Shown here piece after piece: positions 1 to 9,677 of a DNA stretch of 64,000 bases. The position numbers were made by a program, and so were the translations under genes. Every line of letters starts with the position of its first letter. Position 1 is the first letter of the stretch. Under the pieces are notes generated by a model, which did no database searches, was not told the DNA's origin, and saw nothing but the letters and a program-made list of their open reading frames with translations. This DNA is from Nigrospora sphaerica (lineage: Eukaryota; Ascomycota; Sordariomycetes; Amphisphaeriales; Apiosporaceae). The stretch is taken from the NCBI GenBank assembly GCA_018287875.1, contig JAGVVL010000017.1, forward strand, positions 1,178,001 through 1,242,000. Direction: 5' to 3'.

Positions 1-716
1 GACTCGCTGGCGTAGACCGAAAGGCCCCGACGCTCCCGATTGTAAGAGGTAGCTAAACGAATAGCTAGCTGGAGACTTAGCACATAAGGCTGAGGAGAGA
101 GACTGGCTTTAAAGATAGCAATAAGCGCAGCAAAATCGAACAGCACGAACCCCAGTAGCAACTAAGATACCGCTAGACAAGCACGTCCTCAAGCTCCATA
201 AGGGACTCTATAAGGCCGAGAGCTCCATCCTTGTCTAAGCGAGGACTAGCAAGATTGGGCTGCGAGACTTCCTTTTTAAGCGTAGGGTCCCAGGCTTCGA
301 CAGCCCTTAGTGTGTCTGCGGTTAAGGCAGGGAGACCGTCCGGCATATCCTCGTTTTCTGCCCACGCGAAAGAGAAAGACGAGAGCATCTCGTCCAAGCT
401 CTAGGAGGACCGATAGACACGGACAGGATGCTCGACACCCCAGGAAAAGCAGGAATTATCGTAAGATAGCTACTCCGCTCCGGAAGGCTGGACATGTTCC
501 AGCTAGCGAATCAACTTATCAGCTAGGAAGCGGGCACGCTAAGCCCGATCTCGGTATAGCAGGCCAAAGAGTAGATAGAAGCGGTACGACGCAGCGGAAC
601 CTAGGTTTTTCACCCGGCCGGACGTTAGCCCGGAACGGTTTTCCTAGGCTAAGATGCGCAGGGGGTCCTCATGGCCTAAACAGGTCGCTAGGTGTAAGAA
701 TAATAATAATAATAAT
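1..716 (+). mobile_element. 3' end of a Tad1/I-like LINE (copy L0)
   Basis: This is the last part of ORF2 plus the 3' UTR of a fungal non-LTR retrotransposon; its 5' part lies left of the window. It aligns along its whole length with 7429-8130 (L1) and 20371-21070 (L2). Around 311-375 the reading frame shows the C-terminal zinc-binding block found in such ORF2 proteins: C-x-C-G, then ETVRHILVFCP. The frame ends at TAG 524-526, at the same place in all three copies, and contains further in-frame TAA/TAG. A (TAA)n tail occupies about 697-716. It inserted head-on into the MFS gene that follows and removed that gene's 3' half. ORF2 is not functional. Confidence 0.85.
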
Positions 717-721
717 TGGTA

Positions 722-1725
722 TCAGGGATACTGGAATCGAGTCTCCCACCATACAAAAGCAGCGATCAAAAGCGGCCCACTTATGACAAATGCCATGATG
801 TAGTGGGTCTTCCAGCCCTGTGGCGCGTCGGGCCCAACACTATTGCGTTTTGTGTTCAGTACAAGTCGCACTCCACCCAGGAAAACTAAAACAGGCCCGC
901 CGTCTCTCACATACCTGATACCAGCTGTGAACAAGCCAATGCCGCAGACAATTAATATAACGCCAACAAAATCAAACTGCTTCATTGATGCCTTGTTAAA
1001 AGGCATCTTCTCACTGTCGTCGTAAGGTACAGTGAACCAGGCTATGATGGCGACGCTAAGGTAGATAATAGCGAGAAGCCAAAACGAGGCCGACCAGTTA
1101 AAGAGATAGGAAGCGATGCCCGAAAAAATAGCACTAAAGACGAAGCCAAGGTGGTTTCCGGCGCTGAAGCAAGCGAATGTGTAGTTTTTCCTCTTCGAAG
1201 GCCGATCATAGACGGTGCCCAGGATACCTTGGGCCGATGGGATGATGGAAGCTGATGTCAGACCCATGACGCCGTTAAGGACATTAATGGTAATGGCGTT
1301 GCGCGAAAATCCCGTTGTGAGTGCAAATACTGCGAATACGAATAGGCTGGTAAGCATGATGGCTCGACGACCGAACATATCCGCAACTATTTGAGTTCGC
1401 TCTTAATGGCGGGTGATATGATCAGGATGCTCCGTTGGATAAAGCTTGGTAAAGCGATACTCATTGTGGCTGTCAATACGAACAGAATCTCATGAGATAA
1501 CGATCGAAACACTTTTGGGCGAGCATTCGGGTCTGAAACGAGAAATTCAGTCCGTTCTGGACGTTCCAGTGTCTCCTCTCGAAGACGTTGGTCGGACGGG
1601 CCCCCGACAGGAACCTCATCCCCGGGCAGTGCAGCCTTGTCCGAAGAAGCCGAGGGGGCTATCATATCGGCCAACTGGATCGAGTTATCCATGGCGGCTA
1701 GTTGAATCAACGACGGCCAAAACAC
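722..1725 (-). pseudogene. MFS transporter, truncated (DHA2-like drug/H+ antiporter type)
   Basis: The N-terminal half of a 12-14-helix major facilitator superfamily permease of the plasma membrane. The start is ATG 1725 or the in-frame ATG 1692; about 60 polar residues precede helix 1. Helix 1 runs to about 1390. The next part resumes in another frame at ADMFGRR, which is the motif A loop between helices 2 and 3. The roughly 25-30 residues normally between helix 1 and that loop are missing, so I infer an internal deletion near 1380-1392 that also shifts the frame. Helices 3-6 follow, then a 75-nt intron (840-914) and an APQGW-containing loop. The frame stops at 722-724, where LINE L0 begins, so the C-terminal half is absent. 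The substrate cannot be told. It is the next gene downstream of the minus-strand gene at 1997-2663. Confidence 0.8.
840..914 (-). other. Spliceosomal intron in the MFS pseudogene
   Basis: On the minus strand the donor is GTATGT (914 downward), a TACTGAAC branch-site match lies 15-22 nt before the end, and the acceptor is AATAG ending at 840. Length is 75 nt, a multiple of three without a stop, so it looks like coding sequence at first sight. Removing it joins ...FTAGIS to VGPDAPQGW, which fits the family better than the unspliced reading. Confidence 0.75.
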
Positions 1726-1996
1726 AAGGTTTGAGAGAGGGAGGAAAGAGTGGTAATGGGTTTCGGTGTTTTTGGGGGGGGGGGGGGGTCGGTTGGTAAA
1801 TCAGGCGCCATGCAAGGGATGGCAAACAACTCGGGCGGGGTAAATCCTTGCTACTTTTCCACATACAGTAAAGCCCCACCCGTCCCGTTCCGAGATGCAT
1901 CATCCACTCGTGTGGAATTGCCCCCACACCAATCCATCCTCTCCTACCTGCTTGGCATCTGCTTGTCACCTGCCTTTCCCAGCTTGGCATCTTTCA
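1726..1996. other. Intergenic host DNA with a 15-bp poly-G tract
   Basis: This spacer separates the 3' end of the hypothetical gene (1997) from the start of the MFS gene (1725), both on the minus strand. It should hold the MFS promoter. The most visible element is an uninterrupted run of 15 G at 1774-1788 (15 C on the coding strand), about 50 bp upstream of the MFS ATG. Base composition is ordinary and no repeat was recognised here. Confidence 0.5.
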
Positions 1997-2663
1997 CTAG
2001 TCAGAAGTGGGGTACAAAGTATCTTCTGCCAACACTTCACTGCGCCACCCAAACTTGTCCTCGAGTTTCCCAAGCTGAATCCCGCCCAGTTGCGCAACTA
2101 GCTGCCGGCAAAGACGTCCACCACACGTTTGCTCTTCGTCCTGAATGTACACTATCGTTTCCGTCCCGTCCGGGCCGAGACGCAGACGCGCAGTGGCGTT
2201 GCTGGGCATCCTCGAAGTCAGCAACGGCTGGGCCCCCGCTCTCGCCCTGCGTGTAATAGATTGGACGGGTACCAAGCCCGTGCCTGTGCCAGCACTCACA
2301 ACCTCGTCAAAATAAGGTAGCATGTGTAGAGTCGCCACGTAACCTCTTCGTCATGCGCCCGGCCCCTCTAACAACCCACATTCAGTGTGTGGCGTTGGAT
2401 GCAGCAAAATCCTCGGGGGTCGAAACCAGCGAATAGCTGAGGCCGTTGAGGTCAAATCTGCAGTTCACGGATAACACTTCCGACTTGCCGGCGTGATACG
2501 TGACGGACCTGGGACCCTGCCAATCTGGGGCAGCTGTCAAGGCCCTGCCACCTGATGAAGTGGGGGCCGTGTGTTCGAGAGTAAATAATCCCAGCAGCGC
2601 CGCCAGCGCCGCAGCAGATAGCTTGATCTTCACCTTCTGTTTGACCCCCTCTGCTTTTCGCAT
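1997..2663 (-). CDS. Hypothetical membrane-anchored or secreted protein, probably two exons
   Basis: I do not recognise this protein. The likely start is ATG 2663. The N-terminus is basic (RKAEGVKQKVKIK) followed by a hydrophobic stretch of about 17 residues, LSAAALAALLGLF and on, typical of a signal anchor or signal peptide. The first exon is open to TGA 2382-2384. A second open stretch in another frame covers about 2338 to 1997 and contains Cys pairs (QTCGGRLCRQL), so an intron somewhere between about 2340 and 2430 is inferred; I could not fix its splice sites. The combined product would be about 200 residues. An in-frame ATG at 2717 lies inside LINE L1 and is not part of the original gene. 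L1 sits 22 bp upstream of ATG 2663, so the native promoter now lies beyond 8145. Single-copy composition suggests host DNA. Confidence 0.4.
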
Positions 2664-2798
2664 CACGGCGGTAATCTGGACAGCTGCGAGAAAAAACTTT
2701 TTCGAAACCGACCCCACACGGCGATAACTTCACAACCACGACTCTATAAGCTACCGGATAGCCCGGAAACCGTTCCTAGGGCTTCATTTAGCCTAGAA

Positions 2799-4445
2799 AT
2801 GGTCGATTCTCCACCCTCGAGGCAAAGCGCGGGTGGTGGGAGCCGCCATAGGCCCGCCCCACCCCCCGAGCCGTCACCTCCGGACTCAAGAACACCATCG
2901 CCAGACAGCATTACAGCACCTGGACGCAGTCTAGAGGATATACGCAGCACTATAGACGACTTCAAACGCTTCCTAGCTGGCGAAGTCAACATTGTGGCCT
3001 TGGCCGCAGCAGTTCAAGTGTCACGGGGTGGACCGTGACAGACCGTACCGGCATAGGGCAGCCTCTGAGACATCCTAAACTGGCTACGGATTAGTCGTCC
3101 CGTGATGGAGTTCTATTAAGACCGCTCAGTACGGACCTCCGTTGGGGATTTAGATAAGAAGTCTGCGACCGAGAAGACTTCAGTTGTAGCTCTCCAAGCT
3201 ACGTCCTGTCCACCAAGTCTGACCTGTACCGACAGAATAGGAACCTGGACCTGTAGCATAGAACCTGAATCGATTCTGTTATCCGCCTGCCTGCCCGCTC
3301 CTTGACATCAAGCCGCCATTCCGGTTCTAGAGACGGCGGCTAAGGAATCGGACAACCAGCCCAGCGTCGAAAGACGTATCAATGCTATCGAGAACACGTT
3401 GCAAGCTATCTATAAGGAAATTAAAGCTCCTAAGACGTACGCTGCAGCCGCTACTGCCCTTACCGCCGCCCCGGCGCCCAGGGCCCCCCAGGTAGCCAAG
3501 ACTCTGCCTCTGCGACACAAACGGGAGGTAACGGTTAAGGCCGCAGGAACTGAAGGCCGCACCTACGAAGAGATCGTGCGAAAAGTTAACGCAGTAACAG
3601 GTAGAGAGACAGCAATAGCCGCACGGAAGCTTCCCAGCGGAGACTATGCTATTACCTACAAGACAGCAGAAAAGAAGCGACAGCTGGAAACTAACCAGGC
3701 CTGGACTACCGAGGCCTTCGGAGAGAACGCCTCTATCTAGAAGAGAAAGATCCTAGTAGTGGCCTATAGCATCAATAAGGAAGCCGTAGAGACGAACTAA
3801 GGGCAGCTAAAAGTCCAACTCTAGAACTAGCCCAGCGGCCCTATCGACGTCCTGGAGGCCAAGCTCCCTCGTAACGCTAAGACCTCGTTTAAGAAGGTCA
3901 CAGCCCTATATATTGCAATACCCACAGTTCAACAAGCGGAACAGCTATATCGAGACGGCCTTATTTAGCAGTATAGCTACTATCTATACGAGCCCTTCGC
4001 CGAAGGAGCACAGCTTAAGCAATGCTACCACTGCTACCGTTATAGATATATCGCCTGTGTCTGCCGCCACGCACGCAGGTGCAGGCTCTGCTCTTTAACA
4101 AAGTATAACGACAAAGAATGCCCAGAAGCCGAGAATAAGAGCCGGTACTGCTGTTTAGCATGCCGAGGACTACACACTACGTGGTCTAAGGAGTGTCCAG
4201 TCCGCCAAGAGCAGGTCCAAATCGCTAAGGCTGCTTATATCACAAGACCGAAGGGATTCGCACTGCCCTCGCAAGAACCTCCTAAACCAACAGCCGAAGA
4301 CTGGCAGATAATATAGCCACGGAAGCGTCGAGCAACCAGCTGCTGTACTAGAAGCACTGGCAGAGCCCGCAGCAGAGCCTACGAAGATACAGACGACACA
4401 GACATCGAAACGCCGGAGTCAACACTGGATAGCATCCATGCTTAA
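2799..4445 (+). pseudogene. LINE L1 ORF1 (gag-like nucleic-acid-binding protein)
   Basis: ORF1 of the LINE, an RNA-binding particle protein. With the 294 bp of solo LTR plus duplication removed, the frame runs for about 450 codons from ATG 2799 to TAA 4443-4445. The N-terminus is Pro/Ser-rich. The middle (from about 3399) resembles the coiled-coil and RRM-like part of Tad1 ORF1. The C-terminal part (about 4030-4200) has three Cys/His knuckles: CYHCYRYRYIACVCRH, CRLCSLTKYNDKECP and CLACRGLHTTWSKECP. In-frame stops occur at 3738-3740 and several later sites, mostly TAG for Gln or Trp. The stop overlaps the ORF2 ATG at 4438, the usual close ORF1/ORF2 arrangement. Confidence 0.75.
3019..3307 (+). 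repeat. Solo LTR, family A (289 bp)
   Basis: It begins TGTCACGG and ends CCTTGACA, flanked by the 5-bp duplication tcaag (3014-3018 and 3308-3312). It is nearly identical to the LTRs of Gypsy element A (21476-21764 and 33095-33383). The internal part was lost by LTR-LTR recombination. It lies inside ORF1 of LINE L1, so it is younger than L1. Confidence 0.92.
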
Positions 4446-7400
4446 CTATAACAGCGTTAAGGATCCTATACTAGAACACGCAGAAAAGTAAGAAAGCACA
4501 GATACCGGTAATCGACGCTATCCACGAAGAATATAACGTCCTAGCTATCTAAGAGCCTTGGAGAAACCTATATACGCCGACCACCTACTGCCCGAGATCC
4601 TCTCCGTACTACCTCCTATACGCTGCTAAGGGAGGCAGAGTATGTATTTACATTAATAAAAAGTACACCCCAGCGTAGTGGATATATAAGGCGCAGCCAG
4701 ATAGGTGTGATATCACGATCCAGCTATTAGACGGGCCTATAAAGGTTATCTACGTGTACTCGCCTCCCCCTAGGTCCACTAGCAGATCGGACCTGCCAGC
4801 TATCGAAGCCCTCTATACCGAACCCCAGATAAGACGAACAGTCCTCGTGGGAGACTTCAACGTCCACCCTGTCTAGGGAGGATACAACGTCCGACCCCAC
4901 AATGCAGATAACAAGCTGCTTCAGCTAGCAGAACACTGGAGACTCCAGCTGATCACCCCCCTTAGAACACCGATATGGACTCGAAGAGGGTGCATGGACT
5001 CTACAATCGACCTAGCCTAGGCCACGGACGATCTCCGGGTCGCCTATAACGGATACGCACTGTATATAGGATCCGATCACCTCCCTTAAGTGATACATAT
5101 AGCTGGACCTTATATAGACCGCTAAGATAGACCACGACATAACTAGAAAACAGCTAACTATAACTAAGCGAAGGCAGAGGCGGCACACCTACTATAGCCA
5201 GGGTAATTCGAGACATCAGAAGAAATCGATAACTACACTAAGACGTTAACTAAAGAGCTAACTCGGATAGCTGACTTAGTTGCCCCCCTCCGCCACTTTA
5301 AGGGGAGAGGCAAAGCTTAGTAGAACCACGATATAAAAAAAGCTATAGAGGATGAGAAACGAGCTTAGCGAACATGGCTTTCCGATTAGACGGACGCAGC
5401 CTAGCGAACCCTCCAGTAGTCATCTGTTACAGGTTGGGACCTGGGAGAAAGGCTCAGGCGCACCTGGCCTGAGCGTCTCACGAACCCCTCATATGAGGCT
5501 CCGAGTAGGTCTCCCCATTCGAACGCCAGGCTAGTGGTCAAGACCTAGGAGGGGGGGAGCTGAGCAGCGATCCGAACGTTCCGCTCCGAACGTTCCGATC
5601 CGAACGTTCCGGTCCGGTCTCGCAAGATTTAACGAGACGCTGCGCCCGGCCGCCTGAGGACGATTCTCTTCTCTCTTTCCCATCTAGAAAATAAACAGCA
5701 TTTGGCCCCTTTGATAGTGCTTTAAGGCTCAGCCTCTCACATCATCCCTCCTTAAAAAGAAAGCAATCCACGAAGCAAAGACGGTAACCTAGAGGTATAT
5801 ACTCCACGAGGCCTTTAACTAGCCAACTAGCGTCTGGAATATCGCGAGATAAGCTAGAATAGAAGGAGCGGCGCCGCCGTTACCCCCAGCAGTCCCTATT
5901 CTTCACACACCGCGTGGCGAAGCAACGACTTATAAAGAGAAAACAGAGGCCTTCTATAAGCGATTTTACCCTCTCCCTAAGGCTAGGCCAAATAGCTTCC
6001 GAATAATAAACCGGTTAGCAGCGCCTCCCAATATAGACAACAAGGTGACAGCAGAACAAGTCTAAGACGTCCTCACTAAGGCAGGCTAGTAGAAGGCGCC
6101 TAGACTAGACTAGCTTCCAAATAGATTCCTTAAACAACTAGGAAAGCCCCTCTTTTAGGCCTTAGCCTCCTTAACGGAAGCATGCTAGCGTATAGAATAC
6201 TATCTAACAGCATTCTATAAAACAGTGACCGTTATCCTCTGGAAACCAGGAAAACAGCTAAATAAATACTATTAAGCTAACAGATGGAGACCTATCGCCT
6301 TACTTAACACTATAAGAAAGGCGATCGAGAGCCTGTTAACGCAGCGGCTAGCTAGCTTCACCGAGGAGAACAGGCTGCTCCCAGACAAACGGATAGGGAA
6401 CTGAAAGGGCCGCTTTATAGAAACGGCCCTATAGCTGCTAACAGACCTAGTCTATACAGCCTGGAAGTATAAAGGTGCAGCAACCCTTCTATCGTTAGAT
6501 ATTTTAAGCGCTTTCGACTTTGTCGACTATAGAAGGCTTCTTGTTAACCTATAAGCGCTAAGGGTCCTTATATAGACTATCAGCTAGATCCGAAGCTTCT
6601 TCTTTAACCGGTTAACCACGCTATTCTTTGATAGCTAGGAACCGGACGAGATCCCAGTCCTAGCAGGCGTCCTATAAGGCTTACTTCTATCGCCTATCCT
6701 CTTCTGCCTTTATATAGCCGGCCTCTATAAGGCTTTAAAAGCCGTATTAAGGATAGCTACTATAGCTTTTATAGATAACATAAACCTTATAGGCTTCGGC
6801 TTAAACTTAAAGTAAACCTGCAAGCAGCTAAAAGCCGCTTATAAGGTCTGTAAAGAATAGACAATTAGTCACAGTATAACCTTCGTAGTTAAAAAATACT
6901 ACCTAGTCTACTTTTCCTGAAAATGGAAAGGTCCGGATATAAAGATAGCTCTAGAAGGTTACGAAATCGAACTAGAAGACTCTTACCGCGTTCTTAGTAT
7001 TCAGATAGATAGACGTCTCTACTAAGACGTCTATATCCAGTCGATATTAAAGGAGATAGCGACGTAGGTTTACGCTTTAAACCAGATAGCCGGCTTAATA
7101 TAGGGCGCGTCTCTTTAGCGAGCCCGCTAAGTTTATACAGCCGTCGTACAGTCTACGATAGGCTATGGAGCTTCAGAATAGCACCGCTAAGTCTCGAAAA
7201 ATAAAGCTAAGGCACTTAACGATGTCCAGATAGAGTGCCTCCGCAAGGTTATAGGAGCTTTCAAAGCCACGGCTGCTGCAGTACTAGAAACGGAAGCTTA
7301 CGTGTCCCCCTTAAACACGTGGCTCAACAAAAGGGTAGCGGCATCGGAAGAGAGGCTCCAATAACCGCGTATCGCGTTACTTATCTAAGCAAGATACGAT

Positions 7401-7947
7401 AAGGCAGCTAAATGGATCCTAACAAGGCCGACTCGATAATGTAGACTAAAAGGTCCGGAAGTCCCCGACTATAAGAAGTGGCTAAACGAATGGCTAGCGG
7501 GAGACTCGGCAATTAAGGCCGAGGAGAGAGACTGGCTCTAGAGATGGCAAAAAACACAGCAAAATCGAACAGCACGAGCCCCGGTAGCAACCAAGATGCC
7601 GCCAGATAAGCACGTCCTCAAGCTCTATAAGGGACTCCATAAAGCGGAGAGCTCGATCCTCGTTTAAGCGAGGACTGGCAAGATTGGGCTTCCTTTTTAA
7701 GCGTAGGGTTCCAGACTTCGACAGCCCCTAGTGCGACTGCGGCCAGGGTAGAGAGACCATCCGGCATATCCTCGTTTTCTGCCCACGGGAAAGAGAAAGA
7801 CGAGAGCACCTTGTCCAAGCTCTAGGAGGACCGATAGACATGGATAGGATGCTCGACACCCCAGGAAAAGCAGGGATTATAGCGAGATGGCTACTCCGTT
7901 CGGGCAGGCTAGGCCTGTTCCAGCTAGCAAATCAGCTTATCAGCTAG
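4438..7947 (+). pseudogene. LINE L1 ORF2 (endonuclease / reverse transcriptase), dead
   Basis: ORF2 starts at ATG 4438 (MLNYNSVKDPIL), but one extra base near 4487-4489 shifts the frame; the main frame then runs on. Visible domains: AP endonuclease-like (EPWRN at about 4555, VLVGDFNVHP at about 4846), reverse transcriptase (RWRPIALLNT at about 6285, catalytic loop at about 6768), and the C-terminal CCHC block at about 7730-7790. The catalytic loop reads AFIDNINLIGFG where two adjacent Asp are expected, so the second Asp has become Asn. An 8-bp deletion near 7690, relative to L0, shifts the frame before the zinc block. Dozens of TAG/TAA replace Trp or Gln. The solo LTR at 5425-5741 interrupts the region between endonuclease and RT. 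Confidence 0.8.
5425..5741 (+). repeat. Solo LTR, family C (317 bp) with three GAAnnTTC units
   Basis: It begins TGTTACAGG and ends CTCTCACA, flanked by tcatc (5420-5424 and 5742-5746). It matches the 3' LTR of Gypsy element C at 36674-37030. It carries three copies of GAACGTTC at 5574, 5588 and 5602, a 14-bp period; the other copy has six. It interrupts LINE L1 ORF2. Confidence 0.92.
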
Positions 7948-8144
7948 GAAGCGGGCACGCTGAGCCCGATCTCGGTATGGCAGGTCAAAGAGCAGATAGA
8001 AGCGGTGCGACGCAGCGGAACCTAGGTTTTTCACCCGGCCGGACGTCAGCCCGGAACGGTTTTCCTAGGCTAAGATGCGCAGGGGGTCCTCATGGCCTAG
8101 ATAGGTCGCTAGGTGTAAGAACAATAATAATAATCTGGACAGCT

Positions 8145-8667
8145 TACGCGGGATCCCCATTTCGAACTCAGTACTCAACCTAGGTACCTATCTCAACAAT
8201 GTACGCGTACTGTATACCCATCGTAGAAACACATTAATCGGCATCGGCCTGACGGGCTTGCCACTTTATTCATTTTTAGCACATCAAACAAGACGATGCT
8301 GAAGAGTGATTGAAATGACTATGCGCTGAACCGAGATGCAGACCAGCACGCAGGTTGTGTAAAATAGCGGTCAGCTAGTCCAACATAGTTATAGCTCGAT
8401 CGCGTGTCTCGGGGCTGCGAGGGAAACAGGTATAAAGAGACACCTGTAGAACTATCATGATTGGAATTTCTTGCAACCGAATAACCTCTTCCATCCACCC
8501 TACCCCTCCAACTCAGAGTACTATTATTCATTGTTCGATCCATCACGTCCGTTCAGTGTTAGGGCTACAACAACACAAGTACATAAGTTCCGAATCCCTT
8601 ATCATGATGTGTTCATTGCTGACCAATATGCTAGTATGTGCACCAGAACCGTCACCACCAAGATCTA
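8145..8667. other. Host intergenic DNA, former upstream region of the gene at 1997-2663
   Basis: With L1 and one target duplication removed, this stretch joins directly to 2685, so it is the original upstream (promoter) region of the minus-strand hypothetical gene. Composition is ordinary. Short open frames exist on both strands, but none has features of a real gene. A tataaag motif with flanking caggt/acctg lies near 8430-8450. The right end stops where the truncated LINE L2 starts. Confidence 0.5.
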
Positions 8668-9677
8668 CGCCTATGACGGATACGCACTATACGCAGGATC
8701 CGATCACCTCCCCCAGGTGATACGCGTAGCTGGACCCCGTACAGACCGCCAAGACAGGCTACGACGCAGCTGGAAAACAGCTGACTATGACCAGGCGAAG
8801 GCAGAGGCGGCACACCTACCACAGCCAGGACGACTCGAGACACCAGAAGAAATCGATAGCTACACTAAGACGTTAACTAAGGAGCTAACTCAGATAGCCG
8901 ACCTGGTTGCCCCCCTCCGCCACTTTAAGGGGAGAGGCAAGGCCTGGTGGAACCACGACACAAAAAGAGCTATAGAGAAGGAGAGACGAGCTTAGCGAGC
9001 ATGGCTATCCGATAAGACAGACGCAGCCTGGCGAGCCCTTCGGTAAGCATCCCTTGCGAAAAAGAAAACGATCCGCACTGCAAAGACAGCGACCTAGAGA
9101 GGCATGCTTCACGAGGCCTCTAGCCAGCTAGCTGGCGTCTGGAACATCGCGAGATAGGCCAGAACCGAAGGAGCCGCGCCGCCGCTACCTCCAGCCGTCC
9201 CTACGCTCCACACACCGCGAGGCGAAGCGACGACCTATAAGGAGAAAACGGAGGCCTTCCGGGAGAGGTTTTACCCTTTCTGTAACGAAGCGCTATACCT
9301 AAGTACTGCGTGACGTAGGGTTTGTACAATCAGGGACAGAGAGCGTCTGTCTGCTTGAACACTGGTCGCTAAGCGATTGACTGGCTGAAGGTGCTTGACT
9401 GGATAACTGGTTGACGACGGTACGGATGCGTGTAACTGATCTCACGATAGGTCGTTAGGCGTTAGCCCATCTTCTTCTTCTTCTTCTTCTTCTTTGTATT
9501 ATCGCCGTGTTGGGACCACGTCCCGCCTCCCAGGGGGCATCTGGCGTGCGAGAGTCTATCTAACTATCTAGATATCCCGCATATCGAGCCTAATGGCAAT
9601 ATTTTAGTCAAACCGTCTCCATCACTCCTCCATGCGAGTCTGTTCCCGGCGCTGGCTCTATCTGGATAGCTATTGCC

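Larger units (their letters stand above)
2686..8130 (+). mobile_element. LINE L1, full-length but decayed, with two solo LTRs inside
   Basis: A Tad1/I-like non-LTR retrotransposon. The 14-bp target duplication taatctggacagct lies at 2672-2685 and 8131-8144, which fixes both ends; the first bases may come from the AAT tail. The order is a 5' UTR (2686-2798), ORF1 (2799-4445), ORF2 (4438-7947), a 3' UTR and an (AAT)n tail (about 8122-8133). It was later hit by a solo LTR of family A (3019-3307) and one of family C (5425-5741). Compared with L2, differences are mainly CA to TA and TG to TA, as expected from RIP. It can no longer move on its own. Confidence 0.9.

Noticed and set aside
310..786. 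Open frame of 158 codons on the plus strand
   Set aside because: It is out of frame with the LINE ORF2 that has the zinc block, and it runs through the (TAA)n tail into the MFS gene. A chance frame.
1446..2256. Plus-strand open frames over the MFS and hypothetical genes
   Set aside because: They are antisense shadows of minus-strand coding sequence; no start context, domain or composition supports them.
2663..2717. ATG 2717 as the native start of the hypothetical gene
   Set aside because: The 18 upstream codons lie mostly inside LINE L1 or its target duplication, so they were not part of the original gene.
8319..8720. Open frames on both strands in 8319-8720
   Set aside because: Short, overlapping, no recognisable motif, and the plus-strand ones run into LINE L2. 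Likely chance frames in a promoter region.
9471..9494. CTT run as an independent microsatellite
   Set aside because: It lies exactly at the 3' end of LINE L3 inside the target duplication, so it is the LINE tail.
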